DNA of 6,765 nucleotides from Chloroflexota bacterium (GTDB taxonomy: Bacteria; Chloroflexota; DTOL01; JACQYG01). The notes under the pieces are model-generated. The model did no database searches. It worked only from the letters and a program-made list of their open reading frames with translations, and had not been told where the DNA came from. How positions within the stretch are numbered: the first letter of the stretch is position 1; every line of letters starts with the position of its first letter. Shown here in pieces: positions 1 to 5,326 of this stretch. The position numbers and the translations under genes were made by a program. The stretch covers positions 1 to 6,765 of the forward strand of contig JACQYG010000176.1 of assembly GCA_016208345.1 (NCBI GenBank). Direction: 5' to 3'.

Positions 1-471
1 CGGGTAGGGGTGCTCATGGGCGGCCATCTCCGGCAATTGGACCGGCCCGAGGCGGTGTTCGGTGCGCCGGTGGATCTGGAAGTGGCGGCCTTCGTGGGCA
101 TGGAGACCGTGTTGCCAGGGCGGGTCTTAGCCCAAGAGGAGAGCCTGGCGCTGGTGCAGGTATCCGGCGCCAGGGTGGAGGTGGTCTCAGACCTGCCGCC
201 GGGCCGGGAGGTGCTGGTCTGCCTGCGGCCGGAGGATGTGACCCTCCATGCGCCTCAAAACAGCGGCTCGAGCTCCAGCGCCCGCAACCGCCTGCGGGGC
301 CGGGTGAGCCGGCTAAGCCCTCGAGGAGCCCTGGTGGCCGTTACAGTGGAGTGTGGGTTTCCCCTGGTGGCCACCGTCACCCGACGCTCCGCCCTGGACA
401 TGGCGCTATGCCTCGGGCAGCAGGTAGATGTCACCTTTAAGGCCTCCGCGGCCCATCTCATCCCCAGATAG
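1..471 (+). CDS. ABC transporter ATP-binding protein, C-terminal part (tungstate/molybdate type), 5' truncated by window
   Basis: The frame is open from base 1 and ends at TAG 469-471, giving 156 visible residues; the Walker and signature motifs lie outside the window. The first residues (RVGVLMGGHLRQLDRPEAVF) match the segment after the switch histidine of ABC ATPases ('D-R-hydrophobic-hydrophobic-G-x-L-x-Q-x-G-x-P-x-x-V-F'). Then comes a 'VLVCLRPEDVTL' segment and, from about visible residue 94, a single TOBE domain (ARNRLRGRVSRL...VTVECGFPLVATVTRRSA...FKASAAHLI). As I recall the families, this single-TOBE pattern fits tungstate/molybdate ATPases (TupC, WtpC, ModC) better than the longer double-OB C-terminus of MalK/MsmX sugar ATPases. 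It would sit on the cytoplasmic face and power oxyanion uptake. It is probably the last gene of an upstream operon and not the ATPase of the sugar permeases in this window. An iron or other small-solute transporter is the main alternative. Confidence 0.85.
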   Translation, partial: RVGVLMGGHLRQLDRPEAVFGAPVDLEVAAFVGMETVLPGRVLAQEESLALVQVSGARVEVVSDLPPGREVLVCLRPEDVTLHAPQNSGSSSSARNRLRGRVSRLSPRGALVAVTVECGFPLVATVTRRSALDMALCLGQQVDVTFKASAAHLIPR

Positions 472-481
472 CGTCCCGGGC

Positions 482-501
482 TTTCTTTACTAGTGAAAGA
501 A
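482..501. promoter_or_regulatory. Operator-like palindrome, copy 1
   Basis: The core at 486-497 reads TTTACTAGTGAA, one base off the perfect palindrome TTTACTAGTAAA. It is preceded by GCTTTC and followed by AGAA, so outer arms TTCTTT and AAAGAA (483-488 and 496-501) also mirror each other. The same element recurs at 5169, 5290 and 5900. It lies 11 bases after the ATPase stop and about 120 bases upstream of the regulator's -35 box. I infer a binding site for the neighbouring ROK regulator. No promoter is evident directly on it, so its target could be the regulator promoter through looping. Confidence 0.6.
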
Positions 502-579
502 CCAGTAGCCCAATCTCTCCACCTGGACCATTGGCCTGTTCCCCGAGCCTGTCCGATTGATTTGACTGCTATCCTGTCT

Positions 580-594
580 GGCAGGCATCCTGCC
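580..594. repeat. Short perfect inverted repeat in the gap before the regulator
   Basis: GGCAGG and CCTGCC flank a CAT centre, a perfect 6-bp stem with a 3-base loop. No T-run follows, so it is not a convincing intrinsic terminator. It lies between the upstream ATPase gene and the regulator promoter and could be a weak transcript end or a protein site. Apart from copy 1 of the palindrome, this hairpin and the promoter, I see nothing in 472-695. Confidence 0.35.
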
Positions 595-622
595 TGGGCT
601 ACTCCTCTCCCTGCTCAGGCTA

Positions 623-651
623 TTGACTCGGGGCTTTTTTCGTGCTATACT
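623..651 (+). promoter_or_regulatory. Sigma70-type promoter of the ROK regulator gene
   Basis: TTGACT (623-628) and TATACT (646-651) are separated by exactly 17 bases, each one base off the consensus hexamer. The predicted start of transcription is near 658, leaving a leader of roughly 38 bases to the TTG at 696. Because the -10 box covers the GTG at 642, that codon cannot be the start for this transcript. A small inverted repeat, GTTGG-AGCAA-CCAAC (658-672), sits right at the predicted transcription start and could be an autoregulatory site, although it does not match the TTTACTAGTAAA family. Confidence 0.8.
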
Positions 652-681
652 CATTTCGTTGGAGCAACCAACTAACTCCAC

Positions 682-687
682 AGGGAG
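682..687 (+). promoter_or_regulatory. Ribosome binding site that sets the TTG start of the regulator
   Basis: AGGGAG ends 8 bases before TTG 696. It is the only good Shine-Dalgarno match in frame with the start of the conserved 'RTGDQALVREIN' N-terminus of ROK regulators, and it lies downstream of the promoter. Confidence 0.7.
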
Positions 688-695
688 ATGTCTCT

Positions 696-1976
696 TTGCA
701 AAGGCATTACCGGACGGGGGACCAGGCCCTGGTCAGGGAGATCAATCTCTCTATTGTTTTGAACCACTTGAGCGACACCTCTCCTCTCTCGCGAGCCAGG
801 CTAGCAGAAATGACCGGGTTGAACAAGACCACTGTCTCCAGCCTGGTTCAAGAACTATTGGAGCGGCGGTTCCTGCGGGAGATTGGCCGCGAGCCCTCTG
901 GCGCTGGGCGCCCGGCGATTATGCTGGAGTTAAACCCCCACGCCGGCTGTATCATCGGGACTGAGATAGGAGTCGACTTCATTGCGGTTATTCTGACCGA
1001 CTTCCGGGCCCAGATCCTCTGGCGACGCCAAGAAGACTCCGCCCACCTTCAGGGCCAGGAGGCCGTCCTGGCCAGGGCCATGGAACTGATCAGGGAGGCC
1101 CTGGCCGTGGGGTGGTCCACGGGTACCCCGGTCTTGGGCCTGGGGCTAGGAGTCCCGGGCCTGGTTGACGGGGCCTCCGGAACCCTCATCTTCGCCCCTA
1201 ACCTTCAGTGGCATAACGTGCCCATTAAAGAGATCCTCTCCCGCCAATTTCCAGGCCCCATCTTTGTGGAAAACGACGCCAACGCCGCTGCCTGGGGGGA
1301 GCATTATTTCGGGGCGGCACAACGCGCGAAGAACTTCATCTACCTCCACGTGGGGGTAGGTCTGGGTGCCGGGATCGTCATTGACGGTGGGCTTTATCGG
1401 GGGAGGAGCGGCTACGCCGGCGAGATCGGCCACATGACCCTGGTGCTCGATGGCGAACCCTGCCATTGTGGCAACCGCGGGTGCTGGGAAACCCTGGTTA
1501 GCCAGGAGGCAGTGATCAAACGAGTGCGGAGGGCCATTGAGAACGGCGCTTCCAGTCGGGTGAGCGATTTGGTGGAGCATCGGCTGGAAAGGGTCAGCGT
1601 GCCACTAATCGTTCAAGCCGCAGAGGAGGGCGACTCCATTACCCGTCAGGCCTTGCAGGAGACGGGCCTGTACCTGGGGATAGGCATCGCTAATCTGATC
1701 AACGCTTTTAATCCAGAGTTGGTCGTCTTCGGTGGGGTGCTGAGCCTGGCCAGCCCGTTCCTTCTCCCAGCCATTCAGCAAGCCATCGGAAGCCGTTCCC
1801 TGGCCGAGTCCAGCCAGACAATTCGGGTAGAGGTTTCCACCCATGGCCGGGATGCCTGCGTTATCGGGTGCATAGCCCTGGTATTGCACGACATCTTGAG
1901 CCAGCCCACCCGAACCTTGCGCGCCGATGCCGAAGGGAGGTGGTCATCGCCACAAACAATTACTCTGGCACAGTAA
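696..1976 (+). CDS. ROK-family transcriptional regulator (NagC/Mlc/XylR type)
   Basis: With the TTG start the protein has 426 residues, the usual size of ROK repressors. Residues 12-64 form a winged helix-turn-helix (LVREINLSIVLNHL...SRARLAEMTGLNKTTVSSLVQELLE), with the recognition helix around N43-L55 and a wing ending in GRP (71-73). The rest is a sugar kinase-like fold. Its first motif reads IGTEIGVDF (from 87), lacking the DxGGT phosphate-binding loop of ROK kinases, so it should be a sensor and not an enzyme. ENDAN (192-196) is the sugar-site motif. GEIGH (242-246) and CHCGNRGCWE (256-265) give the usual zinc ligands H246, C256, C258 and C263. By family knowledge such proteins bind palindromic operators and release on binding a sugar or sugar phosphate. 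It probably controls the adjacent transporter and the SIS/oxidoreductase genes; the four palindromes of the window are candidate sites. Repressor rather than activator is inferred. Confidence 0.93.
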   Translation: MQRHYRTGDQALVREINLSIVLNHLSDTSPLSRARLAEMTGLNKTTVSSLVQELLERRFLREIGREPSGAGRPAIMLELNPHAGCIIGTEIGVDFIAVILTDFRAQILWRRQEDSAHLQGQEAVLARAMELIREALAVGWSTGTPVLGLGLGVPGLVDGASGTLIFAPNLQWHNVPIKEILSRQFPGPIFVENDANAAAWGEHYFGAAQRAKNFIYLHVGVGLGAGIVIDGGLYRGRSGYAGEIGHMTLVLDGEPCHCGNRGCWETLVSQEAVIKRVRRAIENGASSRVSDLVEHRLERVSVPLIVQAAEEGDSITRQALQETGLYLGIGIANLINAFNPELVVFGGVLSLASPFLLPAIQQAIGSRSLAESSQTIRVEVSTHGRDACVIGCIALVLHDILSQPTRTLRADAEGRWSSPQTITLAQ

Positions 1977-1977
1977 T
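1959..1977. promoter_or_regulatory. Inverted repeat ATTACT-N7-AGTAAT over the regulator stop codon
   Basis: The arms ATTACT (1959-1964) and AGTAAT (1972-1977) are perfect complements around CTGGCAC, and the second arm contains the TAA stop. The inner half-sites TTACT and AGTAA are the same as in the TTTACTAGTAAA palindromes, but 7 bases apart instead of adjacent. It lies 53 bases before the binding-protein ATG, where an operator would be expected. There is no T-run, so a terminator is unlikely. It could also be coincidence in coding sequence. Confidence 0.35.
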
Positions 1978-1983
1978 CAAAGT

Positions 1984-2008
1984 TCCGGTCTATGTGTCCG
2001 GTCTATGT
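1984..2008 (+). repeat. Tandem direct repeat TCCGGTCTATGT x2
   Basis: TCCGGTCTATGT occurs at 1984-1995 and again at 1997-2008, with a period of 13 bases and a single G between copies. It lies 5 bases upstream of the ribosome binding site of the binding-protein gene. It may be a leader duplication, or paired direct-repeat sites for a regulator. I could not find a convincing sigma70 promoter in this gap. Confidence 0.6.
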
Positions 2009-2012
2009 TTCC

Positions 2013-2020
2013 AAAGGAGG
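2013..2020 (+). promoter_or_regulatory. Strong ribosome binding site of the binding-protein gene
   Basis: AAAGGAGG is close to a perfect Shine-Dalgarno sequence and ends 9 bases before ATG 2030. This fixes the start at the signal peptide, although the frame stays open back into the regulator gene. It fits high expression of the binding protein. Confidence 0.85.
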
Positions 2021-2029
2021 ATAGGGACA

Positions 2030-3298
2030 ATGAAAGGGTTCAGGTTCTATGGATTCGTCGTGGCCCTGGTGGTGCTCGGGATGATCGCGGCCGCCTGTGG
2101 GCCCACCCCTCCGCCCGCAGCCCCCAAAGGCAAGCTGGAGATCTTCTCGTGGTGGACAGCCGGCGGTGAGGCCGAGGGCCTAAACGCACTGTACGACGTT
2201 TACAAGAAGAAGTACCCTGGCGTCGAGATCATCAACGCCACCGTGGCTGGTGGCGCCGGCGCCCAGGCCAAGGCCGTGCTCACGACCCGCATGCTTGGCG
2301 GCGACCCGCCGGACTCCTTCCAGGTGCACGCGGGCCACGAGCTGATCGACACCTGGGTCGTGGCCGGCAAGATGGAGCCGCTGACCAGCCTGTACAAGTC
2401 TGAGGGTTGGGACAAGGCCTTCCCCAAGGGCGTGCTGGACATCGTCTCTTACAAGGGTGACTACTGGTCGGTCCCGGTCAACATCCACCGTTCCAACGTG
2501 CTATGGTTCAGCAAGAAGGTCTTCGCCGACAACAAGCTCGAACCGCCCAAGACCTTCGACGACTTCTTCAAGGTCGCGGACGCGCTGAAGGCCAAGGGCA
2601 TCGTGCCGCTGGTCATGGGCACCAAGGATGGCTGGGAGGCCGGCCACGTCTTTGAGGACGCCCTGGCTGGCACGCTGGGCGCAGAGGCCTACAATGGCCT
2701 GTGGACCGGCAAGACGGCATGGACCGACCCCAAGGTCACGGAGGCCCTCAACAACTTCAAGAAGATGCTGGCCTACATCAACACCGACCACTCCGCCCTC
2801 ACGTGGGACGGTGCCGGGCAGTATCTGATCGACGGCAAGGGCGGCATGATGATCATGGGCGACTGGACCAACGGCTGGTTCATGTCCAAGAACTTCACGG
2901 GCTACGGCTGGGCGCCGACCCCGGGCGCCTCCGGCATCTTCGTCGCCCTGTCCGACAGCTTCGGCCTGCCGAAGGGCGCCAAGAACCGCGACAACGTCAT
3001 CGCCTGGCTTAAAGTCCTGGGGTCCAAGGAAGGCCAGGATGCTTTCAATCCCAAGAAGGGTTCCATCCCGGCCCGCATCGACCCGGACAAGAATCTGTAC
3101 AACGACTACCTGAAGTCGGCTATGGCGGACTGGGCCAAGGACGCCATCGTGCCGAGCCCGATCCACGGCGCGGCAGCCAGCGAAGGTTGGGCCACGGCCT
3201 ACAAGGATACCATCGCCGTCTTTGTAGCCAAGCAGGACGTCGCTGCCACCCAGAAAGCCCTGCAGCAGGCGTGCGTGGACGCCAAAGTCTGCAAGTAG
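2030..3298 (+). CDS. Sugar ABC transporter substrate-binding lipoprotein (glucose-type, CUT1)
   Basis: The product has 422 residues. A short signal peptide (MKGFRF, then a hydrophobic run 8-19) ends in a lipobox AAAC with lipidated C23, followed by the proline-rich linker GPTPPPAAP, so it should be anchored outside the cytoplasmic membrane. The mature protein is an extracellular solute-binding fold. Segments FSWW (39-42), TRMLGGDPPDSFQVHAG (ending at 102), SVPVNIHRSN (around 153), MGDW (D278, W279), LSDSFGLPKGAKN, GSKEGQDAFNP and PIHGA (H379) closely match, from memory, the Thermus glucose/galactose-binding protein. Glucose or a similar monosaccharide is therefore the best substrate guess; the exact sugar is not settled. 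The only cysteines after C23 are C415 and C421, at the very C-terminus. Codon use is strongly biased to C/G-ending codons, as in highly expressed genes. It is the first gene of the uptake set and is followed by a strong stem-loop. Confidence 0.93.
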   Translation: MKGFRFYGFVVALVVLGMIAAACGPTPPPAAPKGKLEIFSWWTAGGEAEGLNALYDVYKKKYPGVEIINATVAGGAGAQAKAVLTTRMLGGDPPDSFQVHAGHELIDTWVVAGKMEPLTSLYKSEGWDKAFPKGVLDIVSYKGDYWSVPVNIHRSNVLWFSKKVFADNKLEPPKTFDDFFKVADALKAKGIVPLVMGTKDGWEAGHVFEDALAGTLGAEAYNGLWTGKTAWTDPKVTEALNNFKKMLAYINTDHSALTWDGAGQYLIDGKGGMMIMGDWTNGWFMSKNFTGYGWAPTPGASGIFVALSDSFGLPKGAKNRDNVIAWLKVLGSKEGQDAFNPKKGSIPARIDPDKNLYNDYLKSAMADWAKDAIVPSPIHGAAASEGWATAYKDTIAVFVAKQDVAATQKALQQACVDAKVCK

Positions 3299-3314
3299 AC
3301 CCCCTTTGCAACCA

Positions 3315-3343
3315 GCGAGGCAGCCCTCCTTGGGCTGCCTCGC
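3315..3343 (+). other. Intercistronic stem-loop after the binding-protein gene
   Basis: GCGAGGCAGCCC (3315-3326) pairs perfectly with GGGCTGCCTCGC (3332-3343): a 12-bp stem with loop TCCTT, starting 17 bases after the stop codon. No T-run follows, so it is unlikely to be a full intrinsic terminator. Stem-loops at this position in binding-protein operons commonly protect the upstream mRNA and allow more binding protein than permease. The permease ribosome binding site lies 11 bases downstream of the stem. Confidence 0.85.
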
Positions 3344-3364
3344 CCCTCATTGGGGAGGAAACGT

Positions 3365-4264
3365 ATGCGAGGTTTGACCTGGGATCGGGTGACCTCGATC
3401 CTGCTGATCGCGCCTTCGGCGATCGCCATCCTCATCTTTGTGTACGGCTTCATCGGCTGGACAGGGTGGGTTTCGTTGGCGCGCTGGGACGGCATGCTCC
3501 AGGATCTTACGCTTGTCGGCCTGCGAAACTATCAAAAGCTGTTCGATACCGAGCGTTTCCAGATCGATCTGCACAACACGGTTACATTCACGCTGTTGTT
3601 CCTGGCCTCATCCCTGGTGATCGGCCTGCTCTTGGCCGTCCTGCTCGACCAGCGCATCAGGAGTGAAGGCCTCTTCCGCAGCATCTACCTGTTCCCGATG
3701 GCCCTGTCGTTCATCGTCACCGGGGTGGTCTGGCGCTGGTTGCTCAATCCCGGCAGCCGCGAGTTGGGCAGCGTGGGGGTCAACCTGCTCTTCGACAAGG
3801 CCGGGCTGGGTCTCCTCAAGTCCGGTTGGTACACCGACCCCAGCATCGGCATCAAGGCGGTAGCCATCGCCGCCACCTGGCAGATGTCCGGTTATGTGAT
3901 GGCCATGTACCTGGCTGGCATGCGCGGCATCCCGGAGGACCTGCGCGAGGCGGCCCGGGTGGATGGGGCCAGCGAGCTAGAGATCTACCGCCACATCATT
4001 TTGCCGCTCCTGCAGCCGATCACGCTCAGCGCCGTGATTATCCTGGGCCATATCTCGCTCAAGATCTTCGACCTGGTCTCGGCCATGACCGGCCCGGGGC
4101 TCGGCTTCTGCACTGACGTTCCGGCCTACTTCATGTTCGACACCACCTTCCGCGGCAACCACTTCTCCCAGGGAGCGGCCATCGCTATCATCCTGCTGCT
4201 ATCGGTGGCAGCCCTCATCATACCCTACCTGGTGTATACTGCCCGCACGGAGGTCCAGCGGTGA
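3365..4264 (+). CDS. Sugar ABC transporter permease 1 (MalF/GtsB-like)
   Basis: The product has 299 residues. ATG 3365 is preceded by GGAGG (3354-3358) at a 6-base spacing; a TTG at 3350 overlaps the ribosome binding site and is less likely. About six membrane segments are visible: roughly residues 9-31, 70-93, 103-122, 160-190, 217-240 and 268-292. The cytoplasmic EAA loop reads REAARVDGASELEIYRHIILPLLQP, with the key E195, A196 and G201, and contacts the ATPase. The length and the single N-terminal helix without a long periplasmic insert fit CUT1 permeases of the glucose/UgpA/LacF kind. It pairs with the next gene, which overlaps it by 4 bases, so the two are almost surely translated together. 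Membrane-spanning half of the sugar channel. Confidence 0.93.
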   Translation: MRGLTWDRVTSILLIAPSAIAILIFVYGFIGWTGWVSLARWDGMLQDLTLVGLRNYQKLFDTERFQIDLHNTVTFTLLFLASSLVIGLLLAVLLDQRIRSEGLFRSIYLFPMALSFIVTGVVWRWLLNPGSRELGSVGVNLLFDKAGLGLLKSGWYTDPSIGIKAVAIAATWQMSGYVMAMYLAGMRGIPEDLREAARVDGASELEIYRHIILPLLQPITLSAVIILGHISLKIFDLVSAMTGPGLGFCTDVPAYFMFDTTFRGNHFSQGAAIAIILLLSVAALIIPYLVYTARTEVQR

Positions 4265-5106
4265 CCGTACAACCCTCTCGCCTATTGATCTACGCAATTC
4301 TCATCATCTTCGCGGCCTTCTATCTCATGCCGGTGTACGTCCTCCTGGTCACCGGGATGAAGGGTTTTGTAGAAGTTAGCTTGCCCCGCATGTGGGACCT
4401 GCCGTCCGGGCTATATTTCGATAGTTTTCTTCGCGCCTGGTTCGGCAGCCAGGCCCAAGGCTTCCGCGGGCTTTCAACCAACTTCCTCAATAGTGTAAAG
4501 CTCGTGGTCCCAGCCACGCTGATCTCGGCCATGCTTGGCTCGATGAACGGCTACGTACTGGCCAAGTGGAAATTCCGTGGCTCGGAAGTATTGTTCCCGT
4601 TGCTCCTGTTCGGGATGTTCATACCATACCAGAGCGTCCTGATCCCGTTGGTGCAAACACTTCAGAAAATGCAACTGTACGGCTCGATCCCCGGCCTCAT
4701 CTTCGTGCATGTGGTCTACGGCATCCCCATCACAACGCTGATCTTCCGCAACTACTACGCCACCGTGCCGACTGAACTCGTCGAAGCATCGAAGATCGAC
4801 GGCGCGTCGCTTCTCGGCATCTACCGTTGGGTCATGTTCCCAATCTCAATGCCCGGTTTCGTGGTAGCGTTGATCTGGCAGTTCACCTCCATCTGGAATG
4901 ATTTCCTGTTCGGCGTGGTGGTCACCCCTAACCCTGCTGTCCAGCCGGTCACTGTGACGCTCAACAACCTGGCCGGCAGTTACATCGTTGAATGGAACGT
5001 GCAAATGGCGGGGGCGCTGTTGGCGGCCTTGCCAACATTGCTGGTGTACATCTTCCTGGGCCGGTACTTCATGCGCGGGCTCTTGGCCGGATCGCTAAAA
5101 GGGTAA
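4261..5106 (+). CDS. Sugar ABC transporter permease 2 (MalG/GtsC-like)
   Basis: The product has 281 residues. The start is GTG 4261, inside the GTGA overlap with the stop of permease 1, with GGAGGT (4249-4254) 6 bases upstream. This arrangement suggests translational coupling. Six membrane segments are expected, the first at about residues 6-25 (LLIYAILIIFAAFYLMPVYV). The EAA loop reads VEASKIDGASLLGIYRWVMFPISMP (E175, A176, S177, G181). The 'FLNSVKL' and 'NGYVLAKWKFRGSE' segments are typical of MalG-like CUT1 permeases, as is the C-terminal 'FLGRYFMRGLLAGSLKG' ending, which docks to the ATPase. It forms a heterodimer with permease 1. No sugar-type ATPase gene follows, so the complex must borrow one encoded elsewhere. 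Confidence 0.93.
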   Translation: MTVQPSRLLIYAILIIFAAFYLMPVYVLLVTGMKGFVEVSLPRMWDLPSGLYFDSFLRAWFGSQAQGFRGLSTNFLNSVKLVVPATLISAMLGSMNGYVLAKWKFRGSEVLFPLLLFGMFIPYQSVLIPLVQTLQKMQLYGSIPGLIFVHVVYGIPITTLIFRNYYATVPTELVEASKIDGASLLGIYRWVMFPISMPGFVVALIWQFTSIWNDFLFGVVVTPNPAVQPVTVTLNNLAGSYIVEWNVQMAGALLAALPTLLVYIFLGRYFMRGLLAGSLKG

Positions 5107-5153
5107 ATCGTCTCGGTAGGGGGTTAAGGCCCCATCGGTGGTTGCCGGGAATG

Positions 5154-5168
5154 GCTTCGGACCGAAGC
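5154..5168. repeat. Perfect 15-base palindrome touching operator copy 2
   Basis: GCTTCGG-A-CCGAAGC is a perfect inverted repeat of 7-bp arms around one A. It directly abuts the operator-like palindrome at 5169. It could be a second regulator's site or a small hairpin; with one central base it would form a shorter stem in RNA. Confidence 0.5.
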
Positions 5169-5188
5169 TTTCTTTACCAATAAACAAG
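5169..5188. promoter_or_regulatory. Operator-like palindrome, copy 2
   Basis: The core TTTACCAATAAA (5173-5184) differs from TTTACTAGTAAA at two central bases. The left flank GCTTTC is identical to copy 1. It lies 62 bases after the permease stop, just before the likely terminator, and its centre is 121 bases upstream of that of copy 3, a distance that could allow DNA looping between the two. It is the weakest-looking centre of the four copies. Confidence 0.5.
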
Positions 5189-5190
5189 CC

Positions 5191-5223
5191 GCCGCTGGGA
5201 TTCATCACCAGCGGCTATTTGTT
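5191..5223 (+). terminator. Probable intrinsic terminator after the permease genes
   Basis: GCCGCTGG (5191-5198) pairs with CCAGCGGC (5208-5215) around a 9-base loop, followed by TATTTGTT. The stem is GC-rich and perfect, but the T tract is interrupted, so termination may be partial. It separates the transport genes from the next promoter. The remainder of the 5107-5326 gap, before 5154, shows only a weak GGGG/CCCC hairpin around 5120-5133. Confidence 0.65.
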
Positions 5224-5249
5224 GTGCTAGGGGAGGTGTCTGTTTCTGC

Positions 5250-5279
5250 TTGCCATGCGCTACCTGTGCTGGTTATAAT
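5250..5279 (+). promoter_or_regulatory. Sigma70-type promoter of the SIS-domain gene
   Basis: TTGCCA (5250-5255) and a perfect TATAAT (5274-5279) are separated by 18 bases. Transcription should begin near 5286, giving a leader of about 40 bases. Operator copy 3 begins 10 bases after the -10 box, covering the first transcribed bases, a classic position for repression. Confidence 0.75.
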
Positions 5280-5289
5280 GCTGATCGGC

Positions 5290-5310
5290 TTTCTTTGCTG
5301 GTAAAAAGAA
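5290..5310. promoter_or_regulatory. Operator-like palindrome, copy 3, at the SIS promoter start site
   Basis: The core TTTGCTGGTAAA (5294-5305) has two differences from TTTACTAGTAAA. The outer arms TTCTTT and AAAGAA are perfect, and GCTTTC flanks it as in copies 1 and 2. It sits immediately downstream of the promoter and 4 bases before the ribosome binding site AAGGAG (5314-5319), so a bound protein would block RNA polymerase. This is the best-placed copy and the strongest argument that the family are operators. Confidence 0.7.
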
Positions 5311-5326
5311 TCCAAGGAGAGGCGTG

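Noticed and set aside
541..640. Long-range pairing CCCCGAG (541-547) with CTCGGGG (627-633) followed by six T, resembling a terminator.
   Set aside because: The arms are about 80 bases apart and the second arm plus T-run lies inside the spacer of a near-consensus promoter. The T-run is better explained as spacer sequence.
642..674. GTG 642 as the regulator start, and the GTTGG-AGCAA-CCAAC repeat (658-672) as another operator of the same family.
   Set aside because: The GTG lies in the promoter. The repeat has short arms and no resemblance to TTTACTAGTAAA, so I only mention it as a possible autoregulatory site.
2501..3166. A 221-codon open frame on the minus strand across the binding-protein gene.
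   Set aside because: It mirrors the codon bias of the binding-protein gene, has no recognisable domain, and sits wholly inside a clearly real gene. GC-rich coding DNA commonly gives such shadows.
5120..5133. GGGG-TTAAGG-CCCC hairpin after the permease stop as a terminator.
   Set aside because: The stem is only 4 bp with no T tract; the hairpin at 5191-5215 is much better.
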